DNA of 64,000 nucleotides. Source: Craterostigma plantagineum. Lineage: Eukaryota; Streptophyta; Magnoliopsida; Lamiales; Linderniaceae. Position 1 is the stretch's first letter. Each line of letters begins with the position of its first letter. Location: positions 1 through 64,000 of the forward strand of contig JAPQWV010000686.1 in NCBI GenBank assembly GCA_027422505.1. The letters are read 5' to 3'. Both the position numbers and the translations under genes were made by a program. A model generated the notes under the pieces. The model searched no databases and was not told the origin of the DNA. It worked only from the letters and a program-made list of their open reading frames with translations. Shown here in pieces: positions 32,379 to 44,330 of this stretch.

Positions 32379-34050
32379 GAAACGTGTTAGGATTTGGATT
32401 AAATTTGGACTGAATTATGAATTTTTGAAACTGATTTTTCAACTTTGCGACACTGTTCTTCGATGAATTATAGTCTGATTCTTCAAAACTTGATATAATC
32501 TAATGTTTTAGGAATCGACCGATTCGTTTATACATGCATAAGCTGAATTTTGATTGATCGAAACATGATTTTGAGTTGAAGATTTGAGTCAATATGCTTG
32601 TCGAACTGTTCTTAGAAATTTCAATCTGATTTCTGAAATTTTAGATTTGATTTGCTGCTTTGTTGATCGATTGTGTGTTTCACGCTGATATGAGCTTATT
32701 TCCGATCGATCGGACCAATTTCTCTGCTAATTTTGAACTTTGACTGAAATTAGGTCTCGACTGTTCTTCAGTTTTTCAAAAAATTCGACCAAATTTGCTT
32801 TGATTTTGTTAAATTGATTGTTTGTTCTTGTTAATTGCTTGATTTGGATCAATAACCCAAGCCATATTCGAACAATTTCGTGTTTGGATCGAGATTTCGG
32901 GTGTTTTTTACGCTTGCATCTGTTCGGCACTGCTCTTCCCTGTTGTTCAGTGTTCTTCGCTGATTCTTGTGAGATTCCTCGATCGAGAAACTTGCCGATG
33001 AAAAATCCGTTCAACGTGAAATCTGCCAGAGCTTCGTTTGATTCAACGCGAAATCTGCCTTAGCTTCATCTTCTTTGTAATCTATTCGTCGATCAACGTC
33101 GAAAAAAAAAAACTGTTTAACACTCGAAAAATTTGGCCAACGCGAGAAACTTCATTCTATGTTCGCAAATCCAGTCGAGAAACTTTGACGCTCGAAAAAC
33201 TTGTTCGAGAAATTTTTACGATCGAAAAATCGTTTGGATTTTTTACGATCGTGAAATCTACAGCTTAGTCTTCTTCGCTTGTTCATACACATATACATAC
33301 ATTTGCAGGGCAAATTGCATTATAAGTCCCAAAAATACTATTTTAGTCCCTGTTGTTATATTTCGGCCCAAATTGTTTTCAATTAAGTCCAGAAAGCTCT
33401 GATCCAGTCCTAAATTTTAAATTTAGCCCCGGAACTTTCAATTTATGATTTCTCACTCATTTACGTGATTTTACGATTGCAAATTTTTGCTTGTCGCTTT
33501 TTCAAAGTTGTCGTCGCAAAACTTGTTTTTCGCCTGCAAAACTTTTTTTGCGATCGAAAAATTTGATTTTGAAGGTTTAGATATTAGCATCTCAAAACGA
33601 CGACATTTTATCGAATCGCAAAACTTTTACGATCGTAAGTCTATACTTAACTATTTGAAATTCAAAACTATCGTCTAAAAACAGCACAACGAAAAACTTA
33701 ACTATCGAAAACAGTGCTCTATTTTTTCATTAGAAACTTCTACTCGAGAATTATTTTCGAATGAAAACCGTGCTTTATTTAACATAAAAAAACTTAATAA
33801 TTTTTTCTTCGATCGAAAACAACAACTTGTGGCACATTATAGAGAAAGCTTTTGGTAAATACGATTCAATTTTTAAATCAAACTTTATACACCAAAATCT
33901 TTTCGACTGAAATTTTAAAGGCCAAATATTTTAATCAGTATTAAATTTTCAAATCCACAAAACACGTCACGATCAAAATATCCAACAAAATTTTAAAAAT
34001 AAATAAATAAAAATTTTAAAATCCAAAACGGACACCTACTCAATTACTCG
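32379..34050 (+). other. Nested element leader, TCGA-rich
   Basis: Non-coding 1.7-kb leader. From about 33080 to 33860 it is filled with words such as CGATCGAAAAA, TTACGATCG and CGCGAGAAAC in no fixed period. Similar text occurs at 26780-27250 (reversed) and 44380-45640. Short ORFs in it show no family resemblance. Confidence 0.65.
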
Positions 34051-35030
34051 ATCTGATGACACTAGCTCGGATGACTGTAGCTTTGACATTGATGAACAAC
34101 TGAAGGAGTTTGGACGTCAACTATGATTAATTGAGGAGTTAAATAAGAAGTCCACAAAGATCAAGTCACGCTCAAAGGAGCAAGAGACTACAAATTCCGA
34201 ACAAAAGACGCACTTGGCTTTGGCACACGAAGATGAAACTAACACATCCTCTAAGGAGACAGTGATTCCTAACTCTACATTGTTTAACATGTTAGAATCC
34301 CTACAAATTAGGTATGCTAACATGAAAAATGAGCAGAAAAGTACAAAAGAGTTAGAAGAAATATTATCTAAGTCTAAGGAGAAAATAGCTAGTCTATAAT
34401 AAGAACTTAGAAGCTCTAGTGCGAAAATAGATGAACTAATTAAGAGCTTAAATCTTAGCGAGGCTAAGCATATTTTGTTAGAGAAGCATAGCTTGGTAGT
34501 TAAGGATTTAGAGGACAGGCTAGACAACAACCATAAGTGTCTACTTAGGAATTTAGACGAGAAATGTCTCCTTAAGTGTAGACTAGAAGTTGAGAGCAAA
34601 AAGGTCACTAGTCTAGAAGCCGAAATAGATAAATCCAACTCTATTCTAAGATTAATCAATTAGAAAATCTTCTTGCGATTTTTAAGACCAAGGAAGCACA
34701 ATCTCGTCATTCTGAAAATTCTTCTTCCTTGGATATACCTCCTATTCTTAAAGAGGAATTAAATTCTACATTAGAAACGGAAAGAAAGAATTTTGAAGCG
34801 GAAAAGAATGCGCTTTTATTGGAAATATCTAATCTCAAGGCTTCCTCACAAGAAAAGTTAATTTTTAAGGAGGTCAAGAAAGAGAAAGAGGCTTTGAGCG
34901 CCAATAGATCAAATACTCCAATTTCTAAAGCCGTTACTTCTACATGGTCGTTAAAGCCTATCAATTTTAGAAGTACAAACTTTGAAAGTGGCTCTTCCTC
35001 TGTTTTCATATCATGTTCATGTTTTTAATA
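34051..35030 (+). pseudogene. Nested element gag coiled-coil remnant
   Basis: Matches the host gag extension in order: SSKETVIPNSTLFNMLESL and MKNEQKSTKELEEILSKSKE near 34240-34390 correspond to 31245-31385; DRLDNNHKCLLRNLDEKC near 34515 corresponds to 31498-31550; ERKNFEAEKNALLLEISNLK near 34780-34840 corresponds to about 38175-38235; RSTNFESGSSS near 34970-35000 corresponds to about 38552-38580. Stops and shifts lie at about 34125, 34399 and 34660. The N-terminal capsid and zinc knuckle are missing. Confidence 0.82.
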
Positions 35031-36940
35031 AAACACACACACACACACACATAGTTTTTTTTTGCGTTGGATAAACAAAATAAAACAAAAGCAACGAAAA
35101 AATGGGGAGTGACGATTACTCGATCTACTTTGATATGTTCACAAAAATCTTTCCTTGATATATGACTGGTTATTTGCTTAATATTGTCTGTCAAGTAGCA
35201 TTCTCTTGTCTAAAGGTCACTCGTTTGTCCCACTAGACACAAAGCCACATCATATATGTGAGATTTTGAGCCTTACTATTTTCTTGAGAATTTATCCTTG
35301 AGCGAGTCACACATCAAATGCTTGTCTTAACTTGTATTTCTTGGCCTCATACTCACCTTGCGTTAGATTGTTAGGAAAATGATTAGGGCACGTAGGAAAA
35401 TTCACCACTTGGCCAAATCAAAATATCATCCTTGAAATTATTCCTCTAGTCATTCCTTATGAGCCTTCTCCGATATTCTTTTCTTCATTTGTATCCCGAT
35501 CAAACCTTCAACCGTAATTCATAAATTTCGGAGGGTGGCATAAACGAGAAAAGGAGGGGGAGAAAAAGGCAACGAAAGAAAGAAGAAAATGATGACAAAA
35601 GGAGGTGGAAAACGCACACGAGGAATGCTCAACGCACAATAAATAGTCCAAAAGAACATGCCTTCTTAATTATTGAAATCTTCTAGAAATCATAAGAAGA
35701 GGGCATGGATCTTGCTGTGAACTTTTCCTTCGATAATCTCGTTTACTCGTCAGAACGGTTGGAAGAGAAGCACCACGAAGTAAACTTCTCCAACGATAGT
35801 CCGGTCTTATATTGAGACAACGAGAAGAGGAGCACGGCCTTGGGTTCGAATTCCACAACTGCAAACTTTTTCAAATCGATAATCTTTGAAACCTCATTAG
35901 GGATTAAGAGAAAAGGAGCGCGGTATCGGCCCGAGAACAAACAAGAAGAACTTCGCCTTAGATAATCTCTCAGCCTCGTAGTGAAGCGAAGCTTCAGCTT
36001 GAGCAAGTGTAGAATAATATGAAAAAGTTTAGGATGAAAAAGAAAATACCGGTGAAGAGGATGACGAAGAAAAGGAAGAAGATCTTTAGTCCACGATTCC
36101 TAAATATTTTCCTTCCCTTCTAAGTCAGAACCAAAATACTAAATCCATAAGTCCCTTTGATTTCGAATCCACGGTCTCTCGCTCGGTGAAATGATTAAAA
36201 GCGCCTTGATAGCAGGTTAATTGATATAATTTTGCTTGTGTCGAAATGAGTAATATATCTGGTATATAAATCCCATGATAAAAATAATTGAGTGCTCGAG
36301 CGAACCTGGTGAGAGTTGTCGAGATGGATCACTCTATGAACTTAGGACTTTAGTTTGACGACATGACGTGACGGCAAATTATTATTCTATGTGTCATGTG
36401 AAATTTTTGCGTGGACATGATCAAAGTGACGTAATCTAACCCCAAAACAAAATAAAAATATAAGAATGATAATAATAAATATAAAAATCGTATAGTCTTG
36501 TTTCAAATTTTTCTTTACTTCTATTTTTCTTTGCATAGTTTTTAGTATGCATGCTTAGGGGTTCATGCATATATGCTGAAAAGATTATATGCGTTACTGC
36601 TCGTTGTGTCATATATGTTAAATTCTCATATGCATGTCTTGGTAAATATGTATATCCTTGCGACATTGTTAAACACTATATGCACACTATTTGAGGGGGA
36701 GTCATGATTCTTACTTGGGGAAACATGAATTAAGGGGGAGAATGAAAAATTACTCTATTATTTTGAAATTACTCCGTTACATTTTCCGCTGAGCAATGAA
36801 TTGAGGGGGAGTAATATGAATTTAAGGGGGAGTAATTTTTAACTGTTATAATTCATGTTTACTCTTTTAGAGTGTACGTCAGAATCATGAACTCTCCTTG
36901 AACCTTTTAACGACTAAATCCTCGGGGGAGCCTTTTAGTG
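35031..36940 (+). other. Nested element 3' non-coding region, like the host post-pol region
   Basis: Starts with a (CA)n run (35034-35051). Segments such as CCACTAGACACAAAG (35230), GGCATGGATCTTGCTGTGAA (35703) and CTATTTGAGGGGGAG (about 36690) have counterparts at 42563, 42994 and about 44010 in the host element. Several GGGGGAG purine tracts occur from 36690 on. No protein-coding sequence recognised. Confidence 0.7.
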
Positions 36941-36947
36941 ATTTCAG

Positions 36948-37618
36948 GTGTGTGAAGTGGACGCTTTTCAAGAAGATCTTCCAACAACCACATCGAACTC
37001 TCTTCTCGAAGATTTAGCGAAAGAAAGAGACGGCCTACCATCTTCTCGAACTAGAGATGCTTCTTTGAGGCCGAACAAGACAACTTCCATTCGGAGAAGA
37101 CGAATCTGGCGAAACGGAGAAGATGGCTATACCCAGAGCCCTCTCCTCGACTCTCTCATGCCCTTGCTTCCGGAAGAAGAAGCAAGGACCGAGGACCGAA
37201 TGACACGTGACTCAAGCATAATCAAGGACTGAAGTTGCCAACTATGTCCACTGCATCAAGGACCGAAGTTGCTAACCTTGTCCACTGCATCAATGATCGA
37301 AGTTGCCAATCGTGTTCACCTCTCCAAACCTCACATCGGATGCTCCGATCTCAACACAAGGTTGACCCAAATAGGGCGAGTTTCGAGTTTCGTGTACTTT
37401 CAATGGGAGAAATGGAACGTGGACTTTCTAAATCCGGCAAGAACTTCGTACATCTTATGGCATTTAGGAGAAGAACTTCAAAAGAAGATTCGAAGAAACA
37501 GCCGATGCCTAGAAAACAAGGTGAGCTTGAAGATTTTCTAAAGAGGAGATTTCAAGGACTCGAGGAGTCTTTCATTTGCAAGACGAAGACAACCCGCGCT
37601 ATATTAGAAATTGAATAC
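36948..37618 (+). pseudogene. Nested element 3' ORF remnants
   Basis: Two readings (36948-37232 and 37235-37660) upstream of the PPT. LLPEEEA near 37165-37185 also occurs in the env-position ORF at about 48195, which suggests a relic of that ORF. Otherwise unrecognised. Two repeats of GGACCGAAGTTGC or similar lie near 37225-37310. Confidence 0.4.
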
Positions 37619-37630
37619 AAAGGGGGAGAT
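37619..37630 (+). other. Nested element polypurine tract
   Basis: AAAGGGGGAGAT directly before the 3' LTR. Confidence 0.88.
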
Positions 37631-37989
37631 TGTTGGAACTATTTAATTGTATTCAATTAATATAGTTGTCTTAGTCTTGCTATGCAAATTAGTAATCTTG
37701 GGCTAAATTGTAATTAGTCATTTTGTAGGACTACTTGTGTAAATATACCATGAGATTGTATATATAATTGAACTCTTTATGAAGTAAGGAGTGCGCTTTG
37801 TAGGGTTTTACAGATTGAAAATTAGAATCGAAACTTTAAAGAGAAAAATTCGCCAACCCTTACTTGTTCTACATGTTTTCTCTCCTAATCTTCAACGAAG
37901 GTAAATCTCATACGTAAGCTTCGAATTTCTTAGATTTACGATTCAATTCTTCTGAATTCGATCTACGTTGGATATCAGGGGTCCTAACA
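37631..37989 (+). repeat. Nested element 3' LTR
   Basis: TGTTGGAACTATT start, CCTAACA end, then the TACAC duplicate. Alignment to the 5' LTR shows scattered substitutions, an insertion near 37855-37890 and absence of the 20-bp doubling. Confidence 0.93.
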
Positions 37990-37994
37990 TACAC

Positions 37995-39021
37995 AGCACT
38001 AAATGAAAGAGACAGAAATATGAAACCATCATTATCACATGTCTCTGACTTACTTCAACTTCCTGACCCTCAAACAGTCCCCGAGGAATCCAAAGATGTT
38101 CATTATGAAAAATCTCTCTACAAACCTTCTATCATAAAACAAATAGAGGAATCCCAAGCAAAACTAGATAAAGAAAGAGAGAATTTCGAAGCTGAAAAGA
38201 AAAAGTTCTTAAAAGAGATGGAAAATCTCAAGGCTTCCTCATCCTCCCAAACTACCTCTCACGCTATTATGAAAAGCGTGAAAATCAAAAAATCACCTTC
38301 GAAAGATCAAAAGTGCATTAAAAGTGCTAAGACTAAATCTGTTTTACCCATGTCTACAGGGAGCGTAGGGCAAGCACTAGAATCGAAGGCGAGAGTCTCT
38401 AGTCTTAAGAAGGAGCTAGTAGGTTTGAGTATGCCTAAGAATGTTACTCCTTCTGTACAAATAAATGACACTCGTAATAATAAGAGAGCCATTTCCTCGT
38501 TTCAAATAATTGCTTCTACATGTACTCTACAGCCTACCATTCTTAGAAGTACTAATTTCGAAATTGGCTCTACATCTAAAGCTAAAAATAATCATTCTGA
38601 AACAAATGCCACAAGGAAGACCCGTAGGAAACAAGATCCAGCCATAAAGAAAGCTTATGACGCTATACATGCCTGTTCACACCTAAGGTATCCCGTAAAG
38701 ATTGAATCCCCAAAGCACCTTAGGAGATTATCAAAAGAAAAGATCTTTTCCTCGTTCAAGCCTACCAAAGCATTTGTACGCGCTGAAATTAACCATCCCT
38801 GCAAGGTTCAACCCAAATGGGTTCCTAAATCTCCGCCTAGGACGACAAAAGCCGAAAAGGCCGAGTCACCTAAAGAGGCAAAACCCAAAACCACTTCTCC
38901 GAAAGTGAAACGGGTTATTAAAACTCCCTCACGTAAAAATTTAGGAATCATATCTGAACCTAAAACTATATCTGCTAATCTGAGAGGACCCATGCTTAAG
39001 TGGGTACCTAAAGCTCTCTAA
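37995..39021 (+). CDS. SIRE-like gag coiled-coil extension, second half
   Basis: The open frame continues from 32006 across the nested insertion for about 342 codons to a TAA at 39019-39021. Charged helix-forming text (KLDKERENFEAEKKKFLKEM) gives way to a very basic Pro/Lys-rich tail (PRTTKAEKAESPKEAKPK). It ends just before the protease motif, which is in another frame. Conserved pieces are shared with the nested element. Confidence 0.75.
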
Positions 39022-39044
39022 CGTGTTTTTGCAGATCCATCATG

Positions 39045-39520
39045 TGTGGTACCTCGACTCAGGTTGCTCATACACATGACTGGAAGTCAATAGCTGCTGA
39101 GCAACTACAAAGACAGACCAAATGGCAAAGTCAGATTCGGAAACAATGATTCAGCTCCCATTTTTGGATGCGGGGATATTATTTTGGAAAATCTGACGAT
39201 AAAAGATGTCTCTTATTTTGAAGGCCTCCGCCATAACTTGTTCAGCATAGGCCAATTCTGTGATAAAGGATTTCAAGTGGTCTTTCATGCTGACCGGTGC
39301 AGAATTTCGGATAGTCAGGACACGGAACTCCTCTACGAACTTCGGAAATCGAATCTTTGCACGATCAACCTGACGTACGTGCGGTCCTCGACAGCTGTAT
39401 GCCTCATTTCTCAGACTGTCGTACAGAGGAACAGCTTATGGCATCAACGAATGTCTCATCTGAATATGAAAGCTCTCCAACGCCTTTCTACAAAAAAAGT
39501 TGGTTCACGGTCTTCCAATT
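39045..39520 (+). pseudogene. SIRE-like protease and GAG-pre-integrase
   Basis: The protease motif WYLDSGCS is near 39047-39070, followed by an in-frame TGA. The rest of the domain is recognisable out of frame until 39184, where NLTIKDVSYFEGLRHNLFSI opens. Pre-integrase text LWHQRMSHLNMKALQRLS lies near 39437-39490, then a shift; CSACQLGKMKRASHHLKQ is near 39548-39600. Confidence 0.82.
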
Positions 39521-40200
39521 ATACTATTACAAAAAGAGCATCAATGTTCGGCATGTCAATTAGGAAAAATGAAGCGAGCGTCTCATCATCTCAAGCAAAT
39601 TGCGTCTACCTCTCGCCCATTGGAACTAATCCACATGGACCTTTGTGGGCCAAAGCAGACACAGAGTATCAATGGACGCAAGTACGCTAGTTATCGTCGA
39701 TGACTTCTCTGGCTATACGTGGACAAAGTTCCTCCGAACCAAAGATGAGCCAGGGGACTTGATTATCAACTTTGTGAACAGTACTCAGAATCTGCTGCAA
39801 CAGACTATTCAAGTTATTCGAACAGACAACGGCACTGAGTTCAAGAAAAAATATCTCAGTGCACTTTATCAGAAACTTGGAATTAGTCAACAATTCTCAG
39901 CCGCAAAAACACCTCAACAAAATGGGGTCGTTGAAAGGAAAAATAGAACCCTAGTGGAAGCCGCTCGTACAATGCTGATCCACTCCGGCCTTCCACACTT
40001 TCTTTGGGCTGAAGCAGTGAATGCCGCATGTTTTACCCAAAACTGGACGGTGGTTCACAAACGATTCAACAAGACTCCGTACGAGTCAATAAGAGAGTAC
40101 CCAACATCTCATTCTTTAAAGTCTTCGGGTGCAAGTGCTTTGTGGCGAACGACAGAGAGCAACGTGCAAAGTTCGACCCTAAAGCATTTGAAGTAACTTT
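39500..40200 (+). pseudogene. SIRE-like integrase
   Basis: Readings 39500-39703 and 39645-40196 give HMDLCGP, the first Asp in VIVDDFSGYTW near 39690, the second in IRTDNGTEF near 39815, and the Glu in NGVVERKNRTL near 39922. All three catalytic residues are present. Frame shifts near 39680 and 40040 break the chain; the FFKVFGCKCFV block follows at about 40115 in the next frame. Confidence 0.87.
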
Positions 40201-40873
40201 CGTCGGGTATTCTTCAACATCAAAAGCGTACCGAGTATACATCAAGTCCAACCGCACGATTAAGGAAAGCTATAACGTCACTTTTCATGAAGTGAACGAG
40301 ATGGCTTCTGAACAAACCAGTTCAGGACCAGTGCTTAACCCGTCGGCTTCTGAAGACAACATCTCAGAACCCGTATTCACTGGTGTGTTGGCACAAAACC
40401 AACAGAAGATGGCAACAACTCAGCAATCGCCGGACGAAGCGCTAAGACTTGTGTTAGAAGACTTGGATTCCCTCTTTGAGCCTCTCACCGTCAATACTAT
40501 ACCCGACGAGGCCTATATACCAAGTTCTTCAACAGTCCCTACCTCACCCGATTCAGATTTGCCACAGCACATTGAAGAACCTACCGTGGGTGTTGAGGAA
40601 GAATCATCAGAGTCGCTCCCTCCCATTGCAGATATGGAACTTCCTCACACAAATGAACAATCGGAGATCATTGGAAATCTAAACCCACAAATGGCTGATG
40701 CTTCGTCTCCAGCTTTGCCACATGAGCGCAAGTGGACTAGAGCACACCCGATTGATCAGATAATTGGCGATCCTTCGAGCAGAGTAAGGACACGACATCA
40801 ACACGGTCTTTTAAGCTGTTTCTTAAGCCAAAACGAGCCTACTAAAATAGCAGACGCACTACGTGACCCATGA
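40100..40873 (+). pseudogene. SIRE-like integrase tail and integrase-RT linker
   Basis: The open reading 40028-40873 covers FKVFGCKCFVANDREQRAKF, FVGYSSTSKAYRVYI and an acidic serine-rich linker, ending at KWTRAHPIDQIIGDPSSRV (about 40730-40790), a block typical just upstream of Copia RT. It terminates at a TGA at 40871-40873. Confidence 0.85.
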
Positions 40874-41450
40874 TTGGATAATTGCAATGCTAGAGGAAAT
40901 CAACCAATTCGAACGTCTTCAAGTGTGGAAATTAGTACCCCGTCCGCATGGGAAAACTATCATCGGGATAAAATGGGTATTTAAGAACAAGAAGAATGAA
41001 GATGGCGAAGTAATCCGGAACAAGGCACGATTAGTTGCCAAGTGATACAACCAACATGAAGGCATTGACTACGACATAACGTATGTTCCTATTGCCCGAA
41101 TTGAAGACATTCGTCTCTTATTGGCTTACGCGGCTCATAAAGACTTCAAGGTCTATCAAATGGACGTTAAAACCGCCTTTTTCAACGGCGTACTTAAAGA
41201 AGAAGTCTATGTCGCTCAGCCGGCAGCTTCGTTCATCAAAAACATCCCGATCACATCTATCAATTGGATAAAGCTCTCTACGGACTAAAACAAGCCCCAC
41301 GTGCTTGGTATGATGTCTTGAGCGACTTCCTCGTAATGTCTGGATAATTGATACAACCCTCTTCATCAAATGGCAAGACAAGGATCTGGTGGTCATTCAA
41401 GTTTAAGTCGAAGACATCATTTTTTGTTCAACAAATCCACGGCTTTGCAA
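40863..41450 (+). pseudogene. SIRE-like reverse transcriptase, active site lost
   Basis: VWKLVPRPHGKTIIGIKWVF near 40923, then an in-frame TGA at 41043; EGIDYDITYVPIARIEDIRL and [19 protein letters not shown] follow, then shifts. The YVDD block near 41403-41415 has a stop in place of Tyr and Glu in place of the first Asp, so catalysis would be lost regardless of the shifts. Confidence 0.85.
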
Positions 41451-41492
41451 GAAGTTTTGAGATCTCATGAAGAGTAAATTCGAAATGAGCAC

Positions 41493-42330
41493 ATGAGAGA
41501 GATGCAATTCTTCCTAGGACTTCAAGTCAGGCAGCTCAATGATGGAGTATTTATCAGTCAAACAAAGTATATTAAGCACATTCTGAAAAAGTTCCATCAA
41601 GATCAGAGCAAGCCTCTCAGCACTCCAATGTCAACAAGCTGCAACTTGGATGCCAATCCCATAGGAAAATCGGTCGACATCACACTCTACCGCAGCTTAA
41701 TTGGATCTCTTCTCTATCTCACTTTGAGCCGGCCGGATATCAAGTTTGCCACTTGTCTTTGTGCCCGCTTCCAAGCCGATCCCAAAAAATCCCATGCTCG
41801 CGGTGAAGCGCATTCTTCGTTACCTTAGGGGCGCATCTACCTTAGGACTATGGTATCCTAAAGGTACGAATTTCAAACTTATCGGCTATACTGATGCTGA
41901 TTATGCAGGTTGCCGAATGGACAGGAAAAGTACCTTCGGTGGCGCTCAATTTCTAGGTGAAAAGCTAGTTTGCTGGTCATCCAAAAAGCAAAATTGCGTC
42001 TCAACTTCGACGGCTGAAGCTGAATACATCGCAGCCGCCAGCTGTTGCTCACAGATGCTATGGATGCGGACTCAGCTTCGCGACTATGGGTACAATTTAA
42101 ATAATATACCCATATATAGTGATAGTCAAAGTGCCATTGCGATTACGTGCAATCCTGTTCACCATTCACGCACGAAACACATAGACATTAGATATCACTT
42201 TATCAAAAATCACGTAGAAAAAGGCACCATTGACATGTACTTTGTGAACACGGAATATCAACTAGCCGACATTTTCACCAAGGCATTGGATGAAAAACTT
42301 AGGCATGTTGAATCTCCCGTGATATGTGCA
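41493..42330 (+). pseudogene. SIRE-like RT C-terminus and RNase H
   Basis: MQFFLGLQVRQLNDGVFISQ near 41504; SLLYLTLSRPDIKFATCLC near 41707-41760; one shift near 41790; then an open RNase H, 41746-42453, with YTDADYAGCRMDRKST, CWSSKKQNCVSTSTAEAEY and SDSQSAIAITCNPVHHSRTK. The best-preserved pol domain in this element. Confidence 0.87.
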
Positions 42331-44330
42331 TTACCTGATCTTCTGTGCAATCACATGCTCTATGCTACGTGTTTTCCATGCTCAAACTTATCTTGCGTGA
42401 TAAAAAAAACTATACATATATCTATAATAAAGGGGAATGACGAAATCCTTTAGGATGCTTCGGTCTAAGTCACGTAGAATTTTTGCCGACGTACGACTGA
42501 TTCAACTGTTTAATTCTGTCAGTCTAAGTCACATTCTTGTGTCTGAAGTTCTTAAGTTTGCTCCACTAGACACAAAGTCACCTTTCACATGTGAGGACTC
42601 TAGCCCTTTAATTTTTCTCTCCTTGGATCTATCTCTCGAGTGAAGTCACACGTCAATTAAACATCTTTTCTAGTGATACTCGGCTTCACACCCGCCCTTC
42701 TTTAGATCGCCAGGGAAATGATTTGGGGCATTTAGGCAATTCCTTACTCGGCCTTTTACAATCCTTTTCCATATCATTGCCCTTAGTCATCCACTTTGGA
42801 CCTTCTCCGACTTCCTTTTCTTCATTTGAAACCCATTTCAACCTTCAACCGATTCTATTTTTGTCAAATGGTTGTTCAAACAAGAAAAGTAGGGGGAGAA
42901 AACTAAAAGAAAATGAGAAGATGACTAAAGAAGGCAATGCTCAACGCACAAAAACAGACCAAAGGAACCTGCTTTTCAAACTACCAAAAGAAGGCATGGA
43001 TCCTGCTGTGAACTTCTTCGTCGATAATCTCCTACGCTCATCAGAACGGCTAGAAAGAGGAGCACCTCAAAGTGAACTTCTCCAACGAGAAGAGGAGCAC
43101 AGCCTTGTGTACTAATTCCATAACCGTGAACTTTTCCAAATTGATAATCTCTGTAACCTCTCTAGGGATTAAGAGAAGAGGAGCACGGTATCGGTCCAAG
43201 AACCAATAGGAAGAACTTCGCCTACGATAATCTCCTAGAACCTCGTGGAGAAGCGTAGCTTCAGCTTGAGCATAAAAGGGATAACACAAGGGATGGGATT
43301 GAAAAGATGAAAAAAACATTCCGAAACAAAAGAAGGAGACAGACGTAGAAATGGAAGACGATAAAGATAAGCTCACCTTTTCCTATAAATTTCCTTCCTC
43401 CCTAAGTCCTAGCCAAATTAAACCCTTAAAAGTCCCTTTGATTCCAAACGACGATCTCTAGCTTAGGTGAAAGAACTAATTATGCCTTGATCAGAGGAAA
43501 ATTGACTTAAAATTGCTTGGGCTGACTTGAGCGATATATATATATATATAAAATCCCCGAGTCAAAAATAATAACAGCGCTACAACTTAGTGAGAGTTGT
43601 CGAAATGGATCACTCTATGATCTTAGGACTTCAGTTTGATGACTAGACTTGACGGCAGTGTGTCTTTCAAGTGTCATACGAAAACTTAGGCGTGACGATC
43701 GATTGAAGCAAAATAATCTGACCCCGTACTATTTATAATATTAATATACATATGAAAATTATACATATATATATACGATATTTAAAAATATATATATATA
43801 TATTTCGCACATTTTGAATGCATATTTAACTTGCATTGGTACAGAATTGATTAAAATACGAATATATGTTTTTGCTCATACCCTCGCGCAAATCTTTATT
43901 ACATGATTAGGGGAACATGTAACTAAAACTAGAGTGATTAATTGCGTGTTATAATGATTGTTACTTGTATTGATTTGCTTGATTACGTAATAAATCGATA
44001 CATGTGCACTATTTGAGGGGGAGCATCTACAATGATTCCATGTTTTGAGATCGAAATATTTTTTATGTTCTCTCTTTAGGTGTTGCAGAAATTTTCGTTT
44101 TGAATCGCTTTGGACAACGCTTAAATAAGAAGGACTTCACAAATCTTCATGTCTGTGGACTAAAGACATTAGTAAAACAATACAGGGGGAGCCTTATTAG
44201 AAAAATTACTTCTTAATTAACTCTAAAAATTCTCGACACTTTGCTCTAAGTATTGCAGAATTATCGAAGACCAATCTTGGAGCCAGATGGCATTTCTTCA
44301 AAATACAGGGAGTTAATTGCACTTTCGTTT
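42331..44330 (+). other. SIRE-like post-pol spacer
   Basis: Non-coding, with counterparts in the nested element at 35170-36950 in the same order, including GAACCTCGTGGAGAAGCG-type text and GGGGGAG purine tracts (about 43993 and 44188). Contains (TA)n near 43527-43550 and 43784-43802. No protein recognised. Confidence 0.65.

Larger units (their letters stand above)
32007..37989 (+). mobile_element. Nested pol-less LTR element (deletion derivative of a SIRE-like family)
   Basis: 5,983 bp with LTRs at both ends, exact TACAC target duplication (32002-32006 and 37990-37994), PBS and PPT. It holds a TCGA-rich leader, a gag coiled-coil remnant, and a 3' non-coding region that matches the post-pol region of the host element (42540-43380), but no protease, integrase, RT or RNase H. 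It would need proteins from autonomous relatives. LTRs are moderately diverged, with about a dozen changes and two indels. Confidence 0.93.
29244..42330 (+). mobile_element. SIRE/Maximus-like Copia element (5' LTR to RNase H), hosting a nested element
   Basis: 5' LTR, PBS, leader, long gag with zinc knuckle and coiled-coil extension, protease, integrase, RT and RNase H in Copia order. A pol-less LTR element (32007-37989) is inserted in gag. The long gag extension is a SIRE/Maximus habit. The 3' LTR matching 29244-29568 was not found, so the 3' end is uncertain and may include the regions to about 48550. Several stops and a lost YVDD make it inactive. Confidence 0.8.

Noticed and set aside
34117..34659. 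180-codon Ser/Leu-rich minus-strand ORF
   Set aside because: It is the antisense of the Lys/Glu-rich coiled-coil gag remnant, whose codons rarely give stops on the other strand.
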